From an uncultured bacterium (GTDB taxonomy: Bacteria; Hydrogenedentota; Hydrogenedentia; Hydrogenedentales; SLHB01), in NCBI GenBank assembly GCA_937928585.1, contig CALEZK010000313.1:1-7381 (forward strand): DNA of 7,381 bases, read 5' to 3'. Below the pieces are notes generated by a model, which searched no databases, was not told where the DNA came from, and worked only from the letters and a program-made list of their open reading frames with translations. This document shows, in pieces, positions 1-5,843 of this stretch (position 1 is its first letter; each line of letters begins with the position of its first letter). The translations under genes and the position numbers were made by a program.

Positions 1-919
1 GCCGTGACCCTCGCATTGCTCGTACGGAAACCCCGAGCGCTCGCAACCGCTACTGTCTACTTCGCCGCGATCGGAATCTGCTTTCTTCCATGGCTGCCGA
101 ACTTTCTATGGCATTTCAAAACTCAGGGCAGCGGTCCACAAAATCCCAAACCGGATTCAAATATCGCGGCATCGTTTTATGACTACGCCAACGGCCTGTT
201 CAACCACGGCCAGACGGAATCGACCGTCGCGCGAATCGTCACAGCGGCGTTCTTCATGACCATGCTTGCCGCAACCATTCAGTTTGTTGTAGTGCTGCGT
301 CGCGCCGAACCGCACGAACGCAAATGGCATTGGACGCTCGCCATAATCATGCTCGCGTGGCTTCTGGCGCCTTTCACCTTCGCATACATCAAGTCGGTGT
401 ACTCAGCATCTGTTTTCACGCATCGCAACCTCACCATTTCGCTTCCGGCTGTGTACCTCATCGCGGCGCGCGGCATGCTCGCGATTCCTCTCCCCAAATT
501 CGGCCGCACGGCCTTGGTCGCGGCAATCGCCATGCTCGCGTTCACGCGACTGGCAACATCAGGCTACTACGCGGCCCCGCACAAAGATCAGCTGAGAGAA
601 GCCAGCCTACATCCGCGCACAGGAGCCCAAGTCTCCAAACGCAATGTCGGTCGTCTATTCGCACCTGCCCTTTACCTTCGACTATTATCTGCGACGAACG
701 GGCTCAGGGCTTCGGGCTGATTTGGTTGCAGGGCGCGCCGAACATATACCCGGTATGCGCGACCTCATAAAGGATCGCGCTCCCGCTAAAGTTTTCTACG
801 TGTGCACGGAACCCTACCCCGAGAATCCGTTCGTGGATTTCCGCAACACAGAACTTGCGGTAACCGGTATTCAACAGTTTTTGCGCGTCCATGTGATTGA
901 AATCACGCCGCGCACTTAG
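1..919 (+). pseudogene. GT-C/PMT-like membrane glycosyltransferase, 3' part, frame-broken near 604
   Basis: This is the C-terminal part of a polytopic membrane protein of the GT39/ArnT-like (GT-C) kind, which transfers sugars from lipid-linked donors at the outer face of the inner membrane. The frame is open at base 1, so the gene starts upstream of the window. From the GTG at 4, likely membrane segments lie at residues about 13-36, 76-99, 109-128, 141-160 and 166-184, with the family-like stretch FTHRNLTISLPAVYLIAARG. Frame 1 reads HKDQLREA up to 603. The expected continuation AYIRAQ...VVYSHLPFTFDYYL resumes only in the next frame from 605 and runs to a TAG at 917-919. Joining the frames gives a normal family ending, whereas the frame-1 tail to 720 looks like noise. 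A one-base insertion, a two-base loss or a sequence error is needed. The class is fairly sure; the donor and acceptor sugars are unknown. Confidence 0.72.
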
Positions 920-933
920 CATGAAGGAGTGTT

Positions 934-1767
934 ATGAGCGCACTGGTACTCGATGGGAAGGCTCTCGCCAAACAGACGGAACTGGAATTGGCAAAGCGCG
1001 TAAGCGCCATCAAGTCCAAACGGGGCCACACGCCAATCCTCGCCACGATTCTCGTTGGAGCGGATCCTGCCTCGGCCACCTACGTACGCATGAAAGGCAA
1101 CGCGTGCGAACGCGTCGGCATGCAGTCCCGCAAGGTTACACTTTCCGAAGATACAACCACCGAGATGCTGCTCGCCGAGATCGACGCGTTAAACGCCGAT
1201 CCGCACGTCCATGGCATCTTGTTACAGCACCCGGTTCCAAAACAGATTGACGAGCGCGCCTGCTTCGATCGAATCGCAATCGAGAAGGATGTGGACGGCG
1301 TAACCTGCCTCGGGTTTGGCCGCATGGCGATGAAGGAACCCGCATACGGTTCCGCAACGCCGGCGGGCATCATGCGATTGCTCAATCACTACAAGGTGTC
1401 TCTGAGCGGCAAGCATGCCGTGGTGCTGGGCCGTAGTCCCATCCTCGGCAAACCCATGGCATTCATGTTGCTCAACGCCGACGCGACTGTCACCATCTGC
1501 CACTCGCGCACAAAGAGCATCGAAGACATCGTCCACAGCGCGGACGTGGTCGTTGGCGCGGTGGGCATTCCCGAGTTCGTGAAAGGCCCATGGATAAAGG
1601 ACGGCGCCGTAGTAGTCGATGCCGGATATCACCCTCCGGGTGTCGGCGATATCGAACTCTCGGCTGTTGTCGATCGCGTCAGCGCGTACACGCCGGTCCC
1701 CGGCGGCGTCGGCCCGATGACCATCGCCACCTTAATCGCACAAACCGTCGAGGCCGCGGAGCGCTAG
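934..1767 (+). CDS. folD: Bifunctional methylenetetrahydrofolate dehydrogenase / methenyltetrahydrofolate cyclohydrolase (FolD)
   Basis: FolD is a cytosolic enzyme that oxidises 5,10-methylene-THF to methenyl-THF with NAD(P)+ and hydrolyses it to 10-formyl-THF, feeding purine and formyl-Met synthesis. The 277 residues are a normal full length. Residues 1-120 form the catalytic part, with YVRMKGNACERVG at 50-62. Y50, K54, Q98 and D121 fall at the same numbers as the E. coli active-site residues. The Rossmann part carries GRSPILGKP (166-174), TVTICHSRT (185-193) and the C-terminal signature PVPGGVGPMT (254-263). The variants are QHPVP in place of the common QLPLP (98-102), SATPAGI where PCTPxGI is usual (140-146), and a short DAGYHPPGVGD loop in place of DVGxN. 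The ATG at 934 follows AAGGAG (924-929) with 4 bases of spacing. The gene lies 14 bases after the frame-broken glycosyltransferase gene and may be cotranscribed with it. Confidence 0.97.
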   Translation: MSALVLDGKALAKQTELELAKRVSAIKSKRGHTPILATILVGADPASATYVRMKGNACERVGMQSRKVTLSEDTTTEMLLAEIDALNADPHVHGILLQHPVPKQIDERACFDRIAIEKDVDGVTCLGFGRMAMKEPAYGSATPAGIMRLLNHYKVSLSGKHAVVLGRSPILGKPMAFMLLNADATVTICHSRTKSIEDIVHSADVVVGAVGIPEFVKGPWIKDGAVVVDAGYHPPGVGDIELSAVVDRVSAYTPVPGGVGPMTIATLIAQTVEAAER

Positions 1768-1772
1768 CCGAC

Positions 1773-1817
1773 CCCGCGTTTCGAACGCAAGCGAGATATC
1801 TGCTTCGGCAACGCGGG
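1773..1817 (+). terminator. Imperfect nested hairpin after folD, possible terminator
   Basis: CCCGCGTT (1773-1780) is exactly complementary to AACGCGGG (1810-1817). The intervening bases contain a second pairing, AAGC with GCTT, around the palindrome AGATATCT. A competing short stem, GCGTT/AACGC (1776-1780 with 1784-1788), overlaps the left arm. The structure starts 6 bases after the folD stop codon and is followed by ACTTTG, which is only weakly T-rich. The position suits the end of the folD transcript, but it is not a textbook intrinsic terminator. Confidence 0.35.
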
Positions 1818-1869
1818 ACTTTGTCCGCAACAGGAAGCCGTGCCTTCAAAGTCAGCAGGAATTTCCAAA

Positions 1870-1889
1870 GCGCGAAGCAGCTTCTGCGC
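1870..1889 (-). terminator. Short hairpin directly after the 550-residue protein gene, possible terminator
   Basis: GCGCGAAG (1870-1877) pairs with CTTC and GCGC (1881-1884, 1886-1889) with one bulged T and a 3-base loop. On the minus strand this stem begins 1 base after the TAG stop of the membrane-protein gene and is followed by TTTGGAAATT. The short T-run and small loop make it a weak terminator candidate. Its main support is its position at the end of a gene in a convergent gap. Confidence 0.3.
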
Positions 1890-1890
1890 G

Positions 1891-3543
1891 CTAATTCGAA
1901 TGTTCCTTCGCGGCTTTGCGCTCTTTCTTTTGTTCTTTCTCTAACAGTTTCAATGTTTTCTTATCACCGCGAATCGCAATAAAAAGTTCGCCTACCTGTT
2001 CGACATACATGTCATTCGGAAAGCCACCGCCGAAGCGTGATACATAGCAAGCCTCCGGCGCACGCCGAGCGGACCAGGCAATCAACGCCATCGCGCTCGG
2101 ACTCGGTTGTGTCTCTTCCCAAGCGCCTGCGTCAATGCGTCGATTCGTGTGCCATTGCACCATCAGCGCAAGATCGCGGTCCCCTTCAAAAAAGATATCC
2201 CGACCGTCCGGTGTCAATTCCAGGACGCGCCTGGCTACCGCCTCGCTCTCTCCCCACGTCACGTATCCCGGTGGTTGCGAGTCATTCAACAGCCGCAATC
2301 CGCCCCCTGCTATGTATGGACCGATTAACCAGGCGGAAGGCACGGGATACACGCCAGGCCCAATCGGTGTGCCAGTGCCCATGAGGCCAGCGCTGGGCAT
2401 CACCGCCAACAATGCAAACGCGGCGATGCGCCGTGCCGAAACGGGTGTCGCGAGGTACCGCGCGAACAATCCGCCCGCCAAAATCGCCCAAATATGGATT
2501 GAATGCGTGTAAAAGCGTCCGCCATACCCAAACAACATCGGCAAGCTCGCGACAATTATCGCCAGAAGTATCTGCGTGCGTCGTTCGCGCCAGCGCAATC
2601 CGCGAAACGACCGAATCATCAACACCAGGAGGGTAAAACTGACGAATTGAAGCCACGTAAGTTTGTAAAACCACAACAAACCGTCGGGTATTGCGCCGTA
2701 GATGCCCAACTCGAGCGGATGCGAAAACGAATCGCGAAAAACATACAAACGCCCATACCACGGAAGCGCGGCGAGCAAGGTTATGGCTGTAAGCGCGAAG
2801 AACTGCGGCAGGTAGCGCCGGTTCAAAAGGGAGAATATCGCAAGCGCGCCAAACGCAATGCTCGGCACGCCAAGATGCGTATACACAATCGTTACCGCAA
2901 GCAATGTCGCGATAATCCATCGCCCGGAGAGAAAGAACACAATCAACACGCTGAGAATCGATGTCGACAATACACTTGGCGTGCCCATCACGGATGTAAA
3001 GACTAGCGAGTAGTCCGTGCCGACAATCAAGAGCGCGGCAAATGCGCGGCGCGCGTCGAACATCCACCGCGCGAGATACCAAGTCGAAAAAAAGGTGAAT
3101 GGCAGCGCCAGCGTCTCCACCCAGCGGAATGCGGCAATGAAATCGCCGTTGCAAACCCAAGCCGCTCCGGCCAGCAAAAGATGAAACAAGGGCGGATACA
3201 AGTGCGCCCTGCCCAGCGGCGCAAACTGCCAATCGTCCCACCAGGGAATATGACCAAGCTCGGTAATACGACGCGCAACCATCAGGTGGTAAAGCGAATC
3301 GGGCGGAATGGGATCGACCGAGTTTCGACCAATCAGGAACAACACCCCCACACCCGCAATAAGCGCAATCGATACGCGGTCCAAGCGTTCCAGCGGAAAC
3401 CAAAGCGATCGGCCAAACCAGGCCGGTTCAGCAGGTTCATCCGGGTCTTGGCGCAGCTTCCGCGTCAACCACCAAATCAGCGCGAAAACCGGCACGCCCC
3501 AAGCCCAGCGCAGAATTTCTATGGCAAGATCTGGCGAACTCAT
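1891..3543 (-). CDS. Polytopic membrane protein, GT-C / oligosaccharyltransferase-like
   Basis: This 550-residue protein has a membrane segment near 10-26, another at 57-72, then about ten more between 120 and 386, a C-terminal non-membrane part (about 390-525), and a lysine/glutamate-rich tail from about 528. The loop after the second segment holds DSLYH (82-86), ARRITELGHIPWWDDW (90-105) and HLYPPLFHLLLA (114-125). A D-x-x-x-H before the remark 'going from here to there' region and the PPLFH motif resemble the first external loop of GT-C enzymes, including STT3/AglB-type oligosaccharyltransferases. This suggests transfer of a lipid-linked sugar or glycan outside the cytoplasm. I do not recognise a named subfamily, and the acceptor is unknown. 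The ATG at 3543 has no clear Shine-Dalgarno; the first membrane segment supports a start close to it. It is probably a single-gene unit, bounded upstream by the 3593-3632 hairpin and facing folD downstream. Confidence 0.72.
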   Translation of the reverse strand: MSSPDLAIEILRWAWGVPVFALIWWLTRKLRQDPDEPAEPAWFGRSLWFPLERLDRVSIALIAGVGVLFLIGRNSVDPIPPDSLYHLMVARRITELGHIPWWDDWQFAPLGRAHLYPPLFHLLLAGAAWVCNGDFIAAFRWVETLALPFTFFSTWYLARWMFDARRAFAALLIVGTDYSLVFTSVMGTPSVLSTSILSVLIVFFLSGRWIIATLLAVTIVYTHLGVPSIAFGALAIFSLLNRRYLPQFFALTAITLLAALPWYGRLYVFRDSFSHPLELGIYGAIPDGLLWFYKLTWLQFVSFTLLVLMIRSFRGLRWRERRTQILLAIIVASLPMLFGYGGRFYTHSIHIWAILAGGLFARYLATPVSARRIAAFALLAVMPSAGLMGTGTPIGPGVYPVPSAWLIGPYIAGGGLRLLNDSQPPGYVTWGESEAVARRVLELTPDGRDIFFEGDRDLALMVQWHTNRRIDAGAWEETQPSPSAMALIAWSARRAPEACYVSRFGGGFPNDMYVEQVGELFIAIRGDKKTLKLLEKEQKKERKAAKEHSN

Positions 3544-3592
3544 ATTCAGCCAAACGCGCGTAACGTCAGTGCGCCGCGCACGATAAATAGCG

Positions 3593-3632
3593 CAAGGCGT
3601 CTCCGGCGGCGATGCACGCCGGAGACGCCTTG
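3593..3632 (-). terminator. Perfect 16-bp inverted repeat, terminator-like
   Basis: CAAGGCGTCTCCGGCG (3593-3608) and CGCCGGAGACGCCTTG (3617-3632) are perfect reverse complements around an 8-base loop. The right edge lies 22 bases beyond the TGA (3655-3657) of the leftward DUF5009-type gene, where an intrinsic terminator would sit. The flanking minus-strand bases read CGCTATTTATCG, so the U-tract is poor, although the stem is long and GC-rich. It also lies about 50 bases upstream of the next leftward gene, so an attenuator or a dispersed palindrome cannot be excluded. Confidence 0.65.
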
Positions 3633-3654
3633 GAAAACCGTGGCTTGTGCGTCG

Positions 3655-4836
3655 TCATACCCTCAGGAAAATCTTCTTGTGGTACATCCAACGCACAATG
3701 AGTATCGATATCGCGAGTGCAACAACTGCCACCAGCATGTCTCCGTAGCGGCCCGCTGCATCTTCGATAGGCCCGCCGACAAATCGGCGCGCAATCGCCT
3801 GATAATCGAGAATATTGGTCGACATGTAGATCGTCAATGGATTCATCCCGATCCACATGAACATCGGCGTCCACTTTTGAAACTTCAAAACGTCGATGAC
3901 ATAGATGAAAGCGCCCAGCAGCATGAAACTGTAGCCGCCCGCCACAAGCACATAGGTTGTAGTCCAAAGTCGCTTGATGATTGGGTACCCACCGTAGTAC
4001 CCCCAAATATACCCCACTATCGTCATCAGCGCGCCCGCGGCGATGAGATACATGACCTTCTGTTGCAGGGCATATTTCTTGTTCTGCAGAAAAAACGCCA
4101 CAAACACGCCCAAGAGACAGGTCGTTATCGCCGGCGGCGTCGTCGCAAGGCTCTCCGGATCCGATCCCCCATATGGCGGAATCTTCGAATCGATGTAATG
4201 AATGATGTTCTTGCCGCGCTCCCAGGAATGCTCTTCCTGGCCCGGCGCTGTCACAAACGTTAGCGCAGCCCAGTACACAACCGTGATCAGCACAAACGCC
4301 GCAATCAAACCTTTCAGCTCAAAATTCAGAAATAGAACGCTCGTGAACAGATAGCAAAGCGCGAGACGCTGCAGCACGCCGCAAAGCTCGTTCTCGTCCC
4401 AGCTCCAATATTGAAGTACGCCGTCTTTTACGTCCCAAAGCTTGGCCATGCCTTCGTCATAAAACACACCCAACAGAAACATGAGTATGAACCGGTTGAT
4501 GACGCGACGATAGGCCGCCACTTTTCCCTCGGTCTGCACCAGCTTCTGCAAGGAAAAAACGAGGGAAATACCGATAATGAAGATGAACATCGGGAAAATA
4601 AGGTCGTAAAACACGAACCCTTCCCAACTCCGATGCTTGAACTGGTTCGCGAAGAATCCCGGGACGCCCGTCTCGCCAATCGACTTGAAAGCGTCGTGTA
4701 ATGAATCGGAACCGATGATCCAGAACATCGTAAACCCGCGAAGTACGTCCAACGCGAGCATGCGCGACGATTCCTTCGCTGCGGGTTGCGCGGCCGAAAC
4801 CGGTGGCACGGAACGCACAGTGGTTGCGTTGCTCAT
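3655..4836 (-). CDS. DUF5009 / NagX-type membrane acyltransferase (heparan-alpha-glucosaminide N-acetyltransferase-like)
   Basis: This 393-residue multi-pass membrane protein belongs to the COG4299 (DUF5009) group, related to lysosomal HGSNAT, which moves an acetyl group across a membrane onto a glucosamine residue. Family marks are RMLALDVLRGFTMFWII (25-41), HRSWEGFVFYDLIFPMFIFI (68-87) with H68 and W71 in the region that carries the proposed catalytic histidine of HGSNAT, GVLQRLALCYL (153-163), LLGVFVAFFL (241-250), KRLWTTTYVL (288-297) and WIGMNPLTIY (328-337). About ten membrane segments are visible, and residues 1-24 are a polar cytoplasmic lead. The ATG at 4836 is supported by GGGGAGAG on the minus strand (4845-4852) with an 8-base spacer. 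It has its own upstream gap and a strong hairpin after its stop codon, so it is probably monocistronic. The acceptor is unknown; a cell-wall or scavenged amino sugar is an inference from the family. Confidence 0.88.
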   Translation of the reverse strand: MSNATTVRSVPPVSAAQPAAKESSRMLALDVLRGFTMFWIIGSDSLHDAFKSIGETGVPGFFANQFKHRSWEGFVFYDLIFPMFIFIIGISLVFSLQKLVQTEGKVAAYRRVINRFILMFLLGVFYDEGMAKLWDVKDGVLQYWSWDENELCGVLQRLALCYLFTSVLFLNFELKGLIAAFVLITVVYWAALTFVTAPGQEEHSWERGKNIIHYIDSKIPPYGGSDPESLATTPPAITTCLLGVFVAFFLQNKKYALQQKVMYLIAAGALMTIVGYIWGYYGGYPIIKRLWTTTYVLVAGGYSFMLLGAFIYVIDVLKFQKWTPMFMWIGMNPLTIYMSTNILDYQAIARRFVGGPIEDAAGRYGDMLVAVVALAISILIVRWMYHKKIFLRV

Positions 4837-4844
4837 AAGTTAAT

Positions 4845-4852
4845 CTCTCCCC
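4845..4852 (-). promoter_or_regulatory. Ribosome binding site of the DUF5009-type gene
   Basis: On the minus strand these bases read GGGGAGAG, 8 bases before the ATG at 4834-4836. The good match and spacing fix the start of this protein and argue against a start further inside the first membrane helix. Confidence 0.7.
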
Positions 4853-4936
4853 AAAACAAAAAGGGTACCGATCACACCAAGCCGATTGCAATCACGCGAC
4901 GAATTACACCCGTTGCTCGCCCAATCCACCGGGAGG

Positions 4937-4954
4937 GCGGTCGTCCCCGACCGC
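4937..4954 (-). repeat. Compact hairpin in the 4837-5006 gap
   Basis: GCGGTCG (4937-4943) and CGACCGC (4948-4954) are perfect reverse complements around four bases. Read on the minus strand the loop is GGGA, which fits the GNRA tetraloop pattern. The hairpin lies about 50 bases after the stop of the leftward TlpA-type gene and about 100 bases before the start of the leftward DUF5009-type gene. No T-run follows it on the minus strand (CCTCCCGG follows), so an intrinsic terminator is doubtful. A dispersed REP-like element or an RNA-stabilising hairpin is an equal possibility. I see no gene in the rest of this 170-bp gap. Confidence 0.45.
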
Positions 4955-5006
4955 TTCTTGATAGCTCGCCTGACTTGCCGGGACGCGCTTGTGGACAACC
5001 GTTTCA

Positions 5007-5765
5007 TCAAAGCTCGACTGGCGGCGCAACCCTTGGTCCCGCGTGATCAGGTAAGCGTGTCAGCATCCGCAACTCTTCATAGGTGCGGTACCCCACCTCC
5101 GCCGCCACGATCACCCCGTTTCGATCAATCACGAACAACGTTGGCAAAGCCTGCACCGTGCCGAAAGGCTCGGGGAAATCGCTGTCAATGGCCGCCATCT
5201 TATAGGCAGTCGGCTCGTCCTCCAGGAATTCCTCCAGCTCATCTTCTCCGTCCGTGCTCAACCCAAGTACGACCACACCCTCTTTCTCGTATTCCTGCGC
5301 GAGTTCACTCAAATGCGGAATGGCCTCGATACACGGCGGACACCAGGTGGCCCATACATCCACAAATACCATCTTCCCCTTCAAGTCGGAAAGGCGAACT
5401 TCGGATCCGTCGATCGTCGTCACGGTGAAATCCGGCGCGACCACGCCCTCCCACGACCGAATGTCACCCGACCCAAGATTACCGACGACGGAAACAGCGG
5501 CGAGGACACTGGCCACCAGAGCACCCGCCGACAGGCTGATCCCGCAGGCTGTCCGGAACCGGGACTCCGTCCGCCGGTTCATCGCGATAATGCCGAGCAC
5601 AATTCCCATGGGCCCGCAAATTAATCCAAGAAGACAAGTTGATCCGAGTAATCCCAGAATGCCAAGCCCCACGCTCCACACGCTCAGATTCTCTGGCAGT
5701 GCGGCCGTTGGGGAAACAGGTCTACGCCCGGTTACATCAACAGGCGGGGGAAGCGTGTTTGCCAT
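5007..5765 (-). CDS. DUF4190-like membrane domain fused to TlpA-type thioredoxin
   Basis: This 252-residue protein has two parts. Residues about 26-96 are a DUF4190-like region: LSVWSVGLGILGLLG (27-41), GLICGPMGIVLGIIAMNRR (47-65), then a further membrane helix (74-96). Residues about 106-240 are a TlpA/ResA-type thioredoxin fold: APDFTVTTIDG (110-120), VFVDVWATWCPPC (133-145) with redox cysteines C142 and C145, GVVVLGLSTDGE (163-174) and the cis-proline ALPTLFVID (206-214, P208). Such domains usually reduce or isomerise thiols outside the cytoplasm, for example in cytochrome c maturation. Here the domain is probably membrane-tethered and extracytoplasmic. An ATG 26 codons upstream is in frame, but the ATG at 5763-5765 follows AGAGG (5772-5776) and is preferred. 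The longer start would cross the divergent control region and the start codon of the next gene. No cytochrome or Dsb partner is visible nearby, so the client is unknown. Confidence 0.87.
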   Translation of the reverse strand: MANTLPPPVDVTGRRPVSPTAALPENLSVWSVGLGILGLLGSTCLLGLICGPMGIVLGIIAMNRRTESRFRTACGISLSAGALVASVLAAVSVVGNLGSGDIRSWEGVVAPDFTVTTIDGSEVRLSDLKGKMVFVDVWATWCPPCIEAIPHLSELAQEYEKEGVVVLGLSTDGEDELEEFLEDEPTAYKMAAIDSDFPEPFGTVQALPTLFVIDRNGVIVAAEVGYRTYEELRMLTRLPDHAGPRVAPPVEL

Positions 5766-5771
5766 TGGCGA

Positions 5772-5776
5772 CCTCT
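5772..5776 (-). promoter_or_regulatory. Ribosome binding site deciding the start of the TlpA-type gene
   Basis: The minus strand reads AGAGG here, 6 bases before the ATG at 5763-5765. This favours that ATG over the in-frame ATG at 5841-5843, which would add 26 polar residues and overlap the divergent gene. Confidence 0.6.
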
Positions 5777-5831
5777 TTATAGCTAAATGACGCGCGGTCG
5801 ATTCTACAGGATCCGGTCCAGCCGCGGAGTC

Positions 5832-5838
5832 AGGGGAG
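5832..5838 (+). promoter_or_regulatory. Ribosome binding site deciding a GTG start for the ABC permease
   Basis: AGGGGAG lies 5 bases before the GTG at 5844-5846. The in-frame ATG at 5787 would add 19 Arg-rich residues from the divergent control region, and no comparable site precedes it. The GTG is therefore the better start. Confidence 0.65.
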
Positions 5839-5843
5839 TCCAC

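Larger units (their letters stand above)
5766..5843. promoter_or_regulatory. Divergent control region between the TlpA-type gene and the ABC permease
   Basis: These 78 bases separate two genes pointing away from each other, so both promoters should lie here or in the adjacent coding starts. Both ribosome binding sites are visible. A minus-strand TAGAAT (around 5795-5800) could be a -10 element, but I see no convincing -35 partner and no clear operator palindrome. Its identity as a promoter region rests on gene orientation only. Confidence 0.45.

Noticed and set aside
595..610. Programmed +1 frameshifting at the glycosyltransferase break
   Set aside because: There is no slippery run, in-frame stop or obvious downstream structure, and such regulation is not known to me for this family.
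644..919. Separate small gene starting at the ATG at 644
   Set aside because: The residues upstream of that ATG in the same frame (AYIRAQEPKSPNA) continue the glycosyltransferase family pattern. It is best read as the 3' part of the frame-broken gene.
2282..3403. Minus-strand open frame (373 codons) in another frame inside the 550-residue gene
   Set aside because: The translation is rich in Cys, Arg and Trp without family motifs. The overlapping 550-residue frame has regular membrane helices and family-like loops.
1..3543. A glycan-assembly cluster formed by the two glycosyltransferase-like genes around folD
   Set aside because: The two genes are on opposite strands, one is frame-broken, and no polymerase, flippase or nucleotide-sugar gene is present. 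Their proximity alone does not support a cluster.
3181..4263. Long plus-strand open frame (360 codons) opposite the two membrane-protein genes
   Set aside because: It is rich in Arg, His and Pro, has no recognisable domain, spans the 3593-3632 hairpin, and is antisense to two genes with clear membrane-protein character. It is a shadow caused by GC-rich codon use.
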